This document shows positions 1-11,442 of a stretch of DNA of 64,000 nucleotides, piece after piece (the first letter of the stretch is position 1; each line of letters starts with the position of its first letter). Position numbers and translations under genes: made by a program. The DNA comes from Siphonodentalium dalli. Taxonomy: Eukaryota; Mollusca; Scaphopoda; Gadilida; Siphonodentaliidae. The notes under the pieces were generated by a model. It was not told the origin of the DNA, made no database searches, and saw only the letters and a program-made list of their open reading frames with translations. Where the stretch lies: positions 193,802,816-193,866,815 of the forward strand of contig CP136066.1 of NCBI GenBank assembly GCA_032622095.1. Reading direction: 5' to 3'.

Positions 1-2014
1 GGACAAACATTCTGGCAATTTAGTCACATACATGTAGGACTTTCTCGCTGGTTTAGACATATTTATTCGACATATATGCATTTAAATACATACATTCGCA
101 ACGGGATCGAAGAACAATTGCGGGCCACTTATATGCTACTTCTCTCTATGTCACTAAACACTCACGTGAAAACAATGGACATGGCATTAAACAATTATAT
201 ATGCCATTTACGTGTATAGTGAATAGGTTCTTGTTATATGAATCGAAAGTATCTGGTTGCGCTAAAATATACTGTGGTCATCATTAAAGGATTACACGGG
301 TGTACTTTTCTCAGTCACTATCGATGTCCGCCCACGTAGCCGAAACGATCCATGTGATAGGTCGCCCATAACCGAAGTTATACTGATGCATGAGATTGAA
401 CATCCCTTCACGGACTATGATTTTTCATTCTGATTGCATGGTTACTAAGTCGACAAATGCGCCCACATGGTCACCTTCAGAAATGAAAACAATGCAGGCC
501 CTGGGAAGTGACATCTTGCAGGAATTCATACGATTGAAAAATGACTGAAATGGATTTTCATGTTGACTGACAGCCGCCCCCCACAATCCGATCCTGTGCA
601 CCTACTTACCGGTGGCCCAATCGGTAAGCACATGGCACAATAATGGGCGCTATAATCCGTTCAGAGATGACGATGCTGATTCGATTCCTGATAAATGCTA
701 TATTATTGTAGATTGTATAACATGAGCTGCCTGTATAGCACCCACCTGTCTGACGAAGTTGATGGATTTCCATTTTGATCTTGGATTTCGAAAAAGCATA
801 CTGTACACCGAATCCTACATATCGTGGTTCATTCTGACCGCAACATTCTCTGAAAATATATTTGGTAAATCTATTGACAATTTTAAATTAGTCAAACTTT
901 ATTGCTAATTTTCAGTTTTCAGGCAAATAGAAAACAATTAATTGCATTCAACCTCAATCGGAAACCCGTATCACACATACCCCCACCCGCATGATTACCA
1001 GTTAACAGAGGGGGCGAATCATGCGTACCAGTTAAGAAAATATTGATTATAGATATAAATATACTTAGTGATTGTACAATAATATCATATTTTTCACACA
1101 TTTGTTGTATATCCATATGTTCAACAGGTATTAGACTTAATCACATCAAAATTTGTCATTTGGGCTGGAACATTATCAACATTTGTGTAATTGTGTGCCA
1201 TAAAAGCTGCGTACCAACCAGTTTGTTGAATCCTGAATACCGGTTACATCACACCCTCACACACAAATAAACTGATGGCATATATACAGCATACAATACA
1301 ATTTAACTTTAGATGGCTTATTTGAAGTCGTTAGTTTTACTCAAGTAATCCCGTCCATCAAACGGTGATCGTGCGGACATGTCGACGTAATACCTCAGAA
1401 TCGGCGTGCGACATAAGAAGTTAAGAACGCCTTAATCCTCCATCCGATATATACCAGTTTGTGTGAAATTAGAGTACGGGATCGAATAAAGTGACACGGA
1501 TAGAAAATAATGCAATCGCAACCATGAAATGACTGTCACAATGGCCGCAACTTCAAGCAATGCAACGACAAAAGCATCATATTGGATAACCACCTTGAAG
1601 CGAAAATACGCATTGGTAATTTACAAGTGTGTTGTGAAATATCTTTAATGGTACACATGTCATTGAATCTATCTATGTTTACGTTTCATGTTAGAACGTC
1701 TGAAGTATACACATGCAGTTGTAAATAAATAAATACTTCTTTATTGGTGGGACGGATTAATCGCGATATACAAAATGACAATCGCTCCGATCCGACAAGG
1801 TGAGCCACTACTTATAATCCATTGTAAGAATCGTGTTTTCTGATGCTATTTTGGACATACAATTTATGAGAATACGTGTAACACTTTGAGCAAGCGTATT
1901 CTTTATTCCCACCAAATATCCACATCATGCAGAGGGTTTCACGTCACTTTAACCAGGGCAACGTCGGGTAACACTGCTAGTAGTTTATATTTAATCATAT
2001 TTTAAGTCACGATA
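1..2014. other. Intergenic stretch, no gene seen
   Basis: No open frame here resembles a protein family. The only structured item noticed is a possible Helitron 3' end at about 1945-1980, where a GTCGGG stretch is followed about 10 bases later by CTGCTAG and then T. This resembles the 3' ends of the elements at 13881-14392 and 27511-28561. No matching 5' end was found, so it may be a remnant or chance. Confidence 0.4.
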
Positions 2015-2255
2015 CATTACCATTTAGAGACTATCATACCAAAATAAACACGTTTTTGTGACTTTAGTAACTAAAGCACTATACTTCACAAATATGTTGC
2101 TTAGTTATAGTAGGAACATTTTGTTTGGCGGGTGGCTGCATGTGTCAGGATAAAATATGGTTTCCATGGAACGGGATACAATATTTTGATAAAAGTTGAA
2201 AAAGCCCACTGTGGAAACCCAAATGAGCCTTATATTAATCAAATACTAAAGTCAC
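2015..2255 (-). repeat. Dispersed repeat, inverted relative to 15145-15395
   Basis: This stretch, about 240 bp, is a diverged reverse complement of 15145-15395. Shared landmarks are a run containing GTGACTTTAGTAACTAAAGC, a block with GGTTTCCATGGA and the phrase AAAAAGCCCACTGT. A third, weaker copy lies at about 15640-15790. No coding potential or clear termini were seen, so the type of element is unknown. Confidence 0.55.
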
Positions 2256-2476
2256 AATCCAAATCCGAATTAAGCGACCATCAGTTCATGCACCAATGCC
2301 ACTATGATCTAGGTTGGCCATGGGCCGACTGTCGTATGACATGAGCAGGTGTCTAAATGTATTGCATGGACACAGTCCCTTATACGTGATATATCTACAC
2401 CATAGACCCAGAAAAGTTTGTTGGCGATGGTGTGGGAAGAAAAATACATTTAACAGTAATTACTGGTTATGGTTAA

Positions 2477-2970
2477 AGGTATGGTTGGCCTTGGCGGTGG
2501 GTATCCTGTGAAAATATTTCCACCCGTCAAAAACCGCCACAAACAGAAAGAACAACAAAATGTAGACAGCCTTTGTCCGTATAGAAATAAGAAATATCGC
2601 ATAAACAGTATGTTATTGTCATATTTTTGACCATTGTTATGTAAACAAAAGCATAAAAAAGTTACTTTTCTGGTGTTTGTTTATATTATGATGGTAAACA
2701 TAAAGAGCGTTCTTTGTGGGTGAATTCCTGATATGGAACGAATAAAGAGCGTTTATGCCATTTGTGTGTGATTAGCCAGCAGCATTGTGCTGTCTTCTGT
2801 AACACAATCAGGCTCTTGCTTGGTAAAATATAGTAAATCTTTATGATAACATGCTGTTTACGCGATGGTTATGGTATATATGAACGAAACTGTGTGCGTT
2901 TTAATGTTTTTCTGTTTACGGTGATTGGAACAAATATGAATATTTTCGACAACTAAGGCCTCACGTGCCT
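2477..2970 (-). mobile_element. TTAA-flanked MITE, family T1, copy A
   Basis: A 494-bp element lies between TTAA at 2473-2476 and TTAA at 2971-2974. Its ends are AGGTATGGTTGGCC and GGCCTCACGTGCCT, an imperfect TIR. It is the reverse complement of 17470-17964 and 52740-53233 over its whole length. TTAA target duplications are known for piggyBac and Kolobok transposons. The AGG start fits a Kolobok-like origin as well as piggyBac, and no transposase is present. Confidence 0.85.
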
Positions 2971-2974
2971 TTAA

Positions 2975-4930
2975 GGGTATACTTTCATATACACTCGCAA
3001 ATTTGCCATGCATTCCTTGCAAGCATTTCGCATGTATCGCGCACCATAGTTGTTGCTTTTGTGTTTGAACCAGACGCATTATATACCATTAGTGGACCAC
3101 AAGCTGCTGAGACATTGTTGAGACCACTGGGAACTAATAGTGCAATAATTTGCTCAAATGTGAGGCTACTTTAATCCCATAATAAGGTAAGCTTGGTGCT
3201 TGTTTGATATGAAACAGATTTCACGGAACTTACCCATAATCTGACTCTGATAACAGGTAATTAGTCTGATGGCTGTTGCCTTTTTTGAAACTATAATTAT
3301 TAATATACCCCAAGCTGCATTATTGCCACCACTGTGATTTATTACAGTGTAGTTCAATAATTTTTTACATATTTATCAGTGTCAGCGCGATGTAAGATGA
3401 AAACAGATTTCAAACCCCGGAACTTATCCATACTCTGGCAACAAGCAGTTTGGCTGATTCGCTGCTCATTCGATATCTGCTACTCATGGTATATCCATGT
3501 TTGCCAACGCTAAAACTCATACCGGCGCGTCCATTGTAAATAGCACCATCACGTCGTGTAATATACGCACCACAAAATGTCCCTTTTAGTTGAGACCCCC
3601 CCCCCCCTATAGCTCTTAGTAGCGGAAGTCTCCCTCACATCGCTATATTTAAGTTAGGCGGCTAAATATATGGACAGCCATTTGATCAAAGCATACATCA
3701 CATGAAAATCAATAGGTGTTTACTAATTAACTAGTAGTAAATTCACTAGTCTACTCAGAACAGTGCTCGAACAACTTCATGTCAACGGCATCTAGAGTAA
3801 ACACATGTGAGCGGTTGACTCGATTACGCAAATCCTGAGTATATTACGCTCGTCATGTAGCGACAAATATTGAACTTAAATTACAATGATAAATATTTGA
3901 AAGAAATCAGGGTGGGTACCACATTGGTAGTTCAGCACGTATTCTTTGCGTTGTACAACATACATAATTCAAAAGGTGTCACTCAGATTTCTTCGATCGA
4001 GTTCTCTCTAACGACATTACATTAAACGCAATCTAGCGACGTCTATTAATTTTGCGCACAAACCATATCAAGTAGCAAACTCCATACAGCGCCCTCTACA
4101 TTATCACTGCGAAATAGCACTGCCATAAGGACATTTTTTGGAACAATTTCTTACGTGTTTTTAGTTCTTATGTTTTAGGGTTACAATTGTCTATGTCTGG
4201 CTCAGTTCACATTGTTCGTATCAATACCGAAAAAATACCAAAAGAATTAGCATTATTGCAAACTTTTGGTGGTCCAAAATAAAGATAATAAGTGAATAAA
4301 TATAGTTCCGACGATTTACTGCGCTAAAAATAGACTTCCCGAACCCGTGTTTTTGCAAATTAATGGCGACATTCAATTCCATGAATTTTATATCTGCGTA
4401 TCAACATTATAAAGATTTAATCGGAGTTAAACATGATTTGAATTCTCGACTCGAATGAAATCAGATTAGACCGCTTCATCAAAAGCATGTCTGGTTTTAG
4501 TGTGTCTTTACACACATATATCTGATCAATGACAATGTTTATTAAATTGTGATGATGAGCTGCAAATTTCTCTAGAATGTGTGACTGGAAGTGTAGATAA
4601 TTAGATTTTATTTTATTTTCACTGGACTGGAGACAGTCACAGCGTGACAGTTGAGCAGATGCTAGCTGGCGCCGGTAAATTAATAACTCGAATCTGTCAA
4701 CAATAGACTAATGGATTATTTCTATGGTATGTACATGTATTTACTATTTATCTTATACACTTCCTCGAGTCAAAATATTATAGTATGCCGTCGGCTTTGT
4801 GGATATGATTTCAGTGGGTCTGCACCCGGCCATGTCCATGTTTATTTACATCCCATGCCATTCGAGTCACGTTAAAATTAAACTATTTTTATTTTAAATA
4901 ATGCGGTGTGAATTTGTGTCATTTCGAATG
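2975..4930. other. Intergenic stretch, no gene seen
   Basis: I see no coding region, RNA gene or clear repeat. There is a short C-run at about 3598-3607. Confidence 0.4.
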
Positions 4931-5100
4931 TGTCAGTGGCCGAGTGGATAGCGCGTACTGGTCTCTCGTGCTAAAGTAAAGGTCCGGGATCGATTCTCGG
5001 TCGGGTATTCTGACAAAAATCCAAACTTGGCCAGATTACCACTGTGTATGACTGAAAAGTCTCATTCGTGATCACACAATATATATCCGAATACAAAACT
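4931..5100 (+). repeat. tRNA-derived SINE-like fragment
   Basis: A tRNA-like head carries an A box (TGGCCGAGTGG, 4937-4947) and a B box (GGGATCGATTC, 4986-4996) about 38 bases apart. TGTCAG at 4931-4936 can pair with CTGACA at 5010-5015. The T-arm is followed by about nine extra bases before that 3' strand, so it does not fold as a standard tRNA. A non-tRNA tail follows. I infer a SINE or tRNA pseudogene rather than a functional tRNA, and I do not assign an anticodon. Confidence 0.55.
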
Positions 5101-5142
5101 GATTTCCCTTCACGCGACATCATGTCCAGGTATGTTGTCGTG

Positions 5143-5506
5143 AGTGCGGTATTATTGTGCTTAAGCGCTATAAGAGATTACTGAATTCCTTAAGCACAAT
5201 TAAATATTTCCTTATTGCGCTTATGCGCAATTGGAGCTTTCCGTATTGCGCTTTGATTATTGCGCTTTTAAAAGCTCAATTATTTATTAAATGTCAATTT
5301 GGCTTCCCATAGATCTCACGCAGTCAATCATTAAATGTTATTTTTTAACATTTTGAATTACATGTACAATTAAAAAAAATATATATACTGAATTGTATTG
5401 TAACTATTGTTATTGTCTTTATTCCCATACAGCATGTGCAGTTGTGCACATATTTTATGACAGACTAGTAAGTACTATTAGTACTTGTATTAGTTAATAC
5501 CGCACT
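5143..5506. mobile_element. Small TIR element with perfect 12-bp termini
   Basis: The ends are a perfect 12-bp inverted repeat, AGTGCGGTATTA at 5143-5154 and its complement at 5495-5506. The interior is AT-rich with several TTGCGCTTA-like words and no open frame. No target duplication is evident. It looks like a non-autonomous DNA element of unknown superfamily. Confidence 0.5.
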
Positions 5507-7350
5507 ACTGTCAATATTCTAACATGTTTAGTTACAAGATCATAATGTTAATTTGTATTACTATTTGATGTGTACATGTACTGTACTTTACATCAGTCAT
5601 CAATTCAAAAACTGATCTTTTTATGTGTTGAATTTAGTTTAAACATAAAAAAAAGCCTGTTGAATATATACCATATGGTGGGTCGTTCCCACCCTGAAGC
5701 TGCTGATGTCATTGAGACATTCAATATTATTTTGCTATTTTGCATCCGAAGAGGTAGACTGCTTGATACCTCATGGTAGATACATTCACTCCAGGCATTC
5801 AACCTTTTGGATCTAAACTTTGACACTTTAGCCAAACACACTATTTTCATATCAGTGATGATTGATGACACATCATTTCTTACTGTAGTGTATGAGGACC
5901 GGATACATGTAGCTTAAATTAAAGACATTAAAAAGCCTGTCGAATATCGTTTGTGATGACATAAATATAAATTTATTTAACTTTCAGGGAAACATGTTAG
6001 CTACTCAGATAAATAAGCTACGTAAAAGTTAAAGGGCATATGTCAACATGACCGACATTCATGGCATTTAGCAGATTGCTGCATCCAGTAGAATGGTACT
6101 ATTATAGTATCACACTGTATTCATGAGTGAGCCACTTAACGGGGCAGCACATACTGCGTGCTAAAACTATAGTTTAAACAGTTTATATTTTGGCATATAT
6201 CTACACGTACATGTACATCTAAGTTATAAATTTATCTATCCTATTTTTAAAAATGAATGAGCTACATGTATAACACCAGCTACAAGTACCTATCACATTA
6301 ATTTTCAGTTGTCCATGTCATATAACAAATAAGCATAACAGGTACATGTAGATATCATTTCATCATTCATTTGTAAGACAGTTTCTCTAACTGGGACCCA
6401 CTTATAATTCCATGCAAGACTATAAATATTTTAGCAAATTATTTAATATTAAGAAGTCCATGCCCATGGTACCATATTCTGGCATTAATTATACGGTACA
6501 AGTAAGTGTTGGAAGTGGGTTAAGAAGGGGCAACTTGATGCACTGGAGAATATTTTTATATTCCATATACTATGACAAATTTTTCAAGAAACTGGATTTG
6601 AATTCATAATTTGATGACACTCTGTTGAGACACTTCTGACAGATGGAAGCAGTCGCCTGTAATTTCTGAACAGATGCCCCGAACAAAGATGTTACTTTCG
6701 TCGCACGTCTTCATTGATACATTTAGTTTTGTTCAACTTAAAACATCGTGATTTCTCCGATGTCAAGCAGGCAAAACACACGGCTTTTGATTTATTTCGG
6801 GGAGTTGAAAAGCCCGTGGCATTTTGACTGGAATTCCCAAGTCTAAACATAGAGGTATCCGTCCGCATAGTTAAAAAAGTTACCATCCTTATGGCAGTGG
6901 TATATCAGCGTAGCGATGTGAGATATCTCTGCCTGGAGTTTTATCAAATAGTTCTTCTCTATTTAAAAATAATGCCCGATAGAGTTCTTCCCCATTGATT
7001 AATATTGGCAGAGGTGTCTATTCATTTAGAAAGACGGATATTGATTTTGAAATGACTTATGGTAAGTTGGAACTAACATATTTGCTGTATTTCGACCTTT
7101 ATTATTTTCATTTGACGTCTATTAATTTTAAATGACTTTTGTTAAGTTGGAATTGACTTACTGAGTGTTATTCGACATTTTTAAATTTCAAATGAGTCGA
7201 TGTGACTTCTATTAAGTTGGAATTTACTTATTGGTTATTTAGTAAACGCATATTGATTTGATAATAATAAAAACTTTTATTTGACGTATTATTTTTACCA
7301 ATTAGCCGACCATATAAATCACTTGAAAATATAGTTCAAGGAAATATAAA
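5507..7350. other. Intergenic stretch, no gene seen
   Basis: This is AT-rich sequence. A 64-codon frame on the minus strand (6692-6886) contains several cysteines but matches no domain I recognise. No repeat termini were found. Confidence 0.35.
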
Positions 7351-7570
7351 ATTTATTTAATGAAGTGCAACCACGATTGAGATTTGGCATGATAGGGGTT
7401 TATAGATGTACGCTCCGTCGGTCAGATTGATCAGGTCAGATCAATCAGTGTACAGCGAGTATCAGCTCAGAAACTATTCATCGCATGATTCACGGATCTA
7501 ATCAATCACACGAATACACATGCATGGACAAGACAGTATAGTCTTGCCATTCTACGCTCGGGTTAAAGCC
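7351..7570 (+). repeat. Ngaro split direct repeat A1
   Basis: This is the left copy of a 220-bp repeat whose partner is A2 at 12602-12821. It ends 28 bases before the Gag-like ATG, so it probably holds the promoter and the start of the transcript. That role is inferred from the element layout, not from a recognised motif. Confidence 0.9.
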
Positions 7571-7598
7571 GGTCCGGTTGACTTTGTAAATTCTCAGT

Positions 7599-8531
7599 AT
7601 GTCGAGTGTCAGCGATTGTTCAGAACCGAATGAACATGGTCGTTCTCCTGTTCGCCTGGTACCAGGTTCTCCTCTCAGATCTCCCTCTCCAAGACGATCA
7701 GACCGTGGGCGTTCACCTGTTCGATCACCAAGGCTTCAGCAACGTCGACACAGATCGCCAAGCAGGGTTTGCCCGAGAAATGCCATCACCGCTGAGCAGT
7801 CCGAAGATTTGATGTACGGGGCTTTTGGATTGTTCAAATCCTACATGGATAAAAAGTTGTCTTCCTTCAAAGACGAAGTATCTGAAGTTAGTGAGGAATC
7901 CCGACGCAAACTTAAGCGTAAACGTCGTGAGGAGGAAATTCCTATCCGTTATACTGGCAATAAGGATCAGTTTGGCTTCAATTCGGAGCTTTTGGACTCA
8001 TTGGACAGTTTGGACCATTATGTTTCCAGGAGGAAAATTCCCAAAATTGCGGAGGTCGCTGGTGAGTTACGTGCGTTGGTTAAACAACGGAATAAACGGA
8101 TACGCATAGCGGATCGTTCGAATGCAGGTTGGAAGACTGTTCAGTATTATGATCAGAGTGATTTACCTGCCAACGCGGAGGACTCTGCCAGAATAGACGC
8201 CGCGGAACAAGCAGCGTTAAAAGCCAGAACGCTCTTTAAGCCACAGGGAAACCGGGGACGCATGGTGTCCAGCACGCAGGGTAATGTCTACACTTCTGTT
8301 CCGGCCGGGCCTCCGTCTTTTGTTCGGCGTGCCAATAATGAATTCTACAGAGGTCAAGGGCAGATCGGTGGTTCCTACAAGAACTTCCACCAGAGACAAC
8401 CACGGTCATCAGATCAGTGCCGAGCGTGTCTTGGTTTCGGCCATTGGAGGGCGGGATGCCCACTCCATGCAGCGGGACGGGCAGGTTACAATACAAGCGG
8501 GACCCAAGAACCCGCTCAGCAAAAAATGTAG
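7599..8531 (+). CDS. Gag-like protein of the Ngaro-like element (zinc-knuckle)
   Basis: This 310-residue protein is the probable nucleocapsid or RNA-binding ORF1 of the retrotransposon. Residues 14-57 are rich in SP and RS dipeptides. A basic and acidic helical stretch follows at about 70-115, with a KRKRR-type cluster near 106-110 that could be a nuclear localisation signal. Near the C-terminus a classical CCHC zinc knuckle is visible: C274-x2-C277-x4-H282-x4-C287. The start chosen is the first ATG after repeat A1, only 28 bases downstream. The reverse transcriptase frame overlaps its last ~250 bases in another frame, so downstream expression may need frameshifting or reinitiation. Size and zinc knuckle fit Gag proteins of Ngaro elements. 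The call relies on position plus the knuckle, since Gag sequences diverge fast. Confidence 0.85.
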   Translation: MSSVSDCSEPNEHGRSPVRLVPGSPLRSPSPRRSDRGRSPVRSPRLQQRRHRSPSRVCPRNAITAEQSEDLMYGAFGLFKSYMDKKLSSFKDEVSEVSEESRRKLKRKRREEEIPIRYTGNKDQFGFNSELLDSLDSLDHYVSRRKIPKIAEVAGELRALVKQRNKRIRIADRSNAGWKTVQYYDQSDLPANAEDSARIDAAEQAALKARTLFKPQGNRGRMVSSTQGNVYTSVPAGPPSFVRRANNEFYRGQGQIGGSYKNFHQRQPRSSDQCRACLGFGHWRAGCPLHAAGRAGYNTSGTQEPAQQKM

Positions 8532-9774
8532 AGCACAAGAAACATTAAAAGATGAGTATGGTAATCTTTCACATATCACTGCTCATGAGGAATTTTTCTC
8601 CAGTCACTGTATCCCCGTTCTAAAATCAATAAAAGGGCGTCTCAAGAGACATTTACACTTTTGGCAATCGTTGGATTCCATTTCAGCTTTTGAGCTCGAT
8701 ATTTTAGAGCATGGCTACAAAATACCTTGTCGATCAACACCCAATCATTCTCTTTTGAAAAACAACGCTTCTGCTTTGAGCCACAGTCAATTTGTTGAAA
8801 CGGAGATTAGCTCACTGCTCACAAAAGGCTGTATGGTTGAAACTCCTTTCATTCCCCATGTAGTTAATCCGTTAACCGTTTCAGTAAACAAATCTGGCAA
8901 GTGCCGATTAATTTTGGATCTCAGATCAGTCAATTTGCATGTATGGAAACAGAGTACGGTTTACGAAGATCATAACTTTGCTTTGGATTTGGTGGAAGAT
9001 CAAGGTTTTATGGTGAAATTTGATCTTCACAGTTCATATCATCACATTGACATACATCCAGCTCATCAATCTTTTTTGGGTTTTGCCTGGATTTTACAGG
9101 GTCGTGTTCATTATTATTGTTTCAGTGTTTTAGCATTCGGATTGACCTCCGCTGGATTTATATTTACCAAATTCATGCGACCACTGGTAAAACTTTGGCG
9201 TAGTCAGGGTATAAAGGCTCTGTTATACCTAGACGATGGGTGGATTACAAATGATTCGTACGAGTCTTGCAAGTCAAATGCCGAATTTGTTCAAATTTCT
9301 TTGGAGAAAGCTGGTTTGTTAATAAACCATGACAAATCCTGTTTTGAACCTTCCAAATCTATTGAGTGGTTAGGCTTGCAGTGGAACACTGACAGCGGTT
9401 TTTTATCTTTACCCCAGAAAAAACTGGAAAAGACCACAGAGTTAATTAACCGGGGTATCGATACTCATGCTTATTTAACCGCTCGGTCCCTGGCAAAAAT
9501 TGTGGGCAATATAATAAGTTGCACGCCAGTCATTGGCACTCTTGCAAATCTCAAAACAAAATTTTGTTCCATGGAAATAGCCCGTTCTTTATCTTGGGAT
9601 TCCAGTCTACGGCTGGCATCGGAAGACGAATGCGTGGACGAACTTAGGTTTTGTCAAGTAAACTTGAGTCGTTTGAACGCTCGTGCATTGTTTACCCAAA
9701 GTCTGTGTTCAGCCACCATCTTTTGCGATGCCAGCGTCTCGGGGTGTGGTGGTTTCTTAGATGACGAAGTCTGA
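8284..9774 (+). CDS. Reverse transcriptase (pol, first part) of the Ngaro-like element
   Basis: This 496-residue frame makes cDNA from the element RNA. The first ~80 residues overlap Gag in another frame and are probably not real pol. Homology seems to start after residue 85. RT motifs appear in order: KCRLILDLRSVN near 207-217, a FDLHSSYHHIDI palm motif at 246-257 with the first catalytic aspartate, FGLTSAGFIFTKFM at 285-298, and the catalytic YLDD box at 315-318 (D317 and D318). EWLGLQW follows at 361-367. The RNase H domain opens with CDASVSGCGG at 481-490, and the frame then stops at 9774. The next RNase H residues continue in a different frame from about 9770, where GACGAAGTC and GACGAGA repeat. 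A small deletion is the simplest explanation. The RT style is that of DIRS/Ngaro elements rather than LTR or LINE enzymes. Confidence 0.9.
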   Translation: MSTLLFRPGLRLLFGVPIMNSTEVKGRSVVPTRTSTRDNHGHQISAERVLVSAIGGRDAHSMQRDGQVTIQAGPKNPLSKKCRAQETLKDEYGNLSHITAHEEFFSSHCIPVLKSIKGRLKRHLHFWQSLDSISAFELDILEHGYKIPCRSTPNHSLLKNNASALSHSQFVETEISSLLTKGCMVETPFIPHVVNPLTVSVNKSGKCRLILDLRSVNLHVWKQSTVYEDHNFALDLVEDQGFMVKFDLHSSYHHIDIHPAHQSFLGFAWILQGRVHYYCFSVLAFGLTSAGFIFTKFMRPLVKLWRSQGIKALLYLDDGWITNDSYESCKSNAEFVQISLEKAGLLINHDKSCFEPSKSIEWLGLQWNTDSGFLSLPQKKLEKTTELINRGIDTHAYLTARSLAKIVGNIISCTPVIGTLANLKTKFCSMEIARSLSWDSSLRLASEDECVDELRFCQVNLSRLNARALFTQSLCSATIFCDASVSGCGGFLDDEV

Positions 9775-10582
9775 CGAGATATCAACGAGTTCCACCTGGA
9801 GGGAGCTCAAAGCAGTTGAGTATGGTCTCATCTGTTCGAAAGAAAAACTTCGAGGGCGCCGGGTTAAATGGTATTCCGACAGTAAAAACACTGTTTCCAT
9901 TTGCAAAAATGGCAGCATGAAACTACATTTACATACATTGGCAGTTAATATTTTTAACATATGTGCAGAACATGCCATACATTTAGAAATTCAATGGATT
10001 CCACGGGAATTAAATACGGCAGCAGATGTCATCAGCAAATTTATTGATGTCGACGATTGGAGGATTTCTTCTGAGTGTTTTCACTATTTAGATGACATTT
10101 GGGGTTCATTCACAATCGATCGTTTTGCTAGTGCTGAAAACAGTCTGCTGCCCCGTTTCAATTCCTTATTTTGGGATCCAGGCACAGAAGCCACGGATGC
10201 TTATTCTCAAAATTGGAGTGGAGAAAATAACTGGGTAGTGCCGCCTGTCGCACAAATTCCAAGAGTCATTAAACATATTCAGGAATGTACGGCTCACGGC
10301 ACATTATTATTACCCAAATGGCCTTCTGCTGTGTTTTGGCCGTTGTTTTTTCCAAAACCACATCACGAAGCAAAATTCATTTTGGAAATCAGGGAATTTC
10401 CTGCCAATCAGAAGATTTTTCGAATGGGGGGGGAACACAAAGTGTATTTTCAATCCGGGAAAATTCAAAGGGTCTATGTTGCCTATACAGTTTTGAGAAT
10501 ACATTGCATTTGGTTTGTTTTGCGGAATGTTTTCAAAATATATTTATTAAAACATCGTTCTGTTTTCAGACCTTTCCAATAG
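9761..10582 (+). CDS. RNase H and C-terminal pol region of the Ngaro-like element, frameshifted
   Basis: This frame completes the RNase H domain begun before 9774. Visible landmarks are STWRELKAVEYG (residues 11-22, acidic E15), VKWYSDSKNT (35-44, D40) and PRELNTAADVIS (81-92, D89). These are the expected E, D and D positions of RNase H. A second conserved block follows: DRFASAEN (120-127), RFNSLFWDPGTE (132-143), ENNW (155-158) and LPKWPSAVFWP (184-194). It is typical of the region behind RNase H in DIRS and Ngaro polyproteins. Near 10455 the natural reading seems to slip again, because another frame gives a short, plausible pol terminus with a stop at 10494-10496. The ATG at 9761 is only the start of the open frame, and the domain is really fused to the preceding RT. 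The two frame breaks make this copy probably inactive. Confidence 0.85.
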   Translation: MTKSDEISTSSTWRELKAVEYGLICSKEKLRGRRVKWYSDSKNTVSICKNGSMKLHLHTLAVNIFNICAEHAIHLEIQWIPRELNTAADVISKFIDVDDWRISSECFHYLDDIWGSFTIDRFASAENSLLPRFNSLFWDPGTEATDAYSQNWSGENNWVVPPVAQIPRVIKHIQECTAHGTLLLPKWPSAVFWPLFFPKPHHEAKFILEIREFPANQKIFRMGGEHKVYFQSGKIQRVYVAYTVLRIHCIWFVLRNVFKIYLLKHRSVFRPFQ

Positions 10583-11370
10583 TCACCATGACGGACGATT
10601 TATAGCAATGAAGTTTAATGGCTCCTAGTCGGCGCATTTCTTAAAGGCGGCAGCAATCCAGTTTCAAACAATGGTTTTCTTACGTGGTGGATGTTTTCGC
10701 GAGGAATGGGTTCTTTATGGTTCGAAAATTGTCCATAGCGCGTCACAGTTCCAATGTTGGCTGAATGTATCACTTTTAAGCCACAGCGATTATACATAGA
10801 GCGGGTAGTTTGCCACAGTGACGTCAGTGCAGACGGCATGCGTACCAGTGGAGTTATCATGCGCTATTCTTGATGATGCACGTGTTGTTTGAAGATTTGA
10901 TTTTGGATGGGTCGATGCTATTCTTAATGATTCAAGTGTAGCAAAATTATGATTTAGTTTTTTCATATTGGTTCGTTTTAGTAGGCTGGATAGCCTTGGC
11001 CGTTTGTGAGATACGGCCACGTTTTTTATTTGTCGGCCAGCAGTTATAGTGGTCATGATGTTTTGATTTGTTGTTCAGAGGTTAAAGATGCTAAGACGTT
11101 TTTGATTTATTCCGATTTATGAGATTCAGACAATGTGGATTGTTCCGATTTCGTGACGGGAATCCCGTGTAGAGCCACATAGACTGTTGTCAATCTACCA
11201 CGTCATGGTGGCTATGGAGTAGCGTCTGGAACAGTTTCCGAAGATGGCTCACATAATTTCTGTCTTTACCATTGATTTGTATATATTTATATGTGGGACG
11301 TTTAAATGGTAGATTCATGTTCACGTACATGCTTTAATGTTTTTATTCGTATGATATCTTCAATATCTAA
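10583..11370 (+). other. Ngaro interior between pol and recombinase, no frame recognised
   Basis: This stretch separates the end of pol from the tyrosine recombinase. No plus-strand frame resembles a known domain, including the SGNH hydrolase present in some Ngaro elements. Short minus-strand frames (10615-10860, 10790-11056) show nothing recognisable. A TTTTCAG at about 11393-11399, just before the recombinase frame, could be a splice acceptor, which would explain how the recombinase is made. Confidence 0.5.
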
Positions 11371-11442
11371 TGGGGTGTTTTATGTATAAATATTTTCAGA
11401 TCTGGCGTTTGGACACGATTAGGGGAGTATACACATCCGACT

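Noticed and set aside
4931-5015. A functional tRNA gene
   Set aside because: A and B boxes are present, but the T-arm and acceptor are separated by about nine bases, and no canonical cloverleaf or clear anticodon could be drawn.
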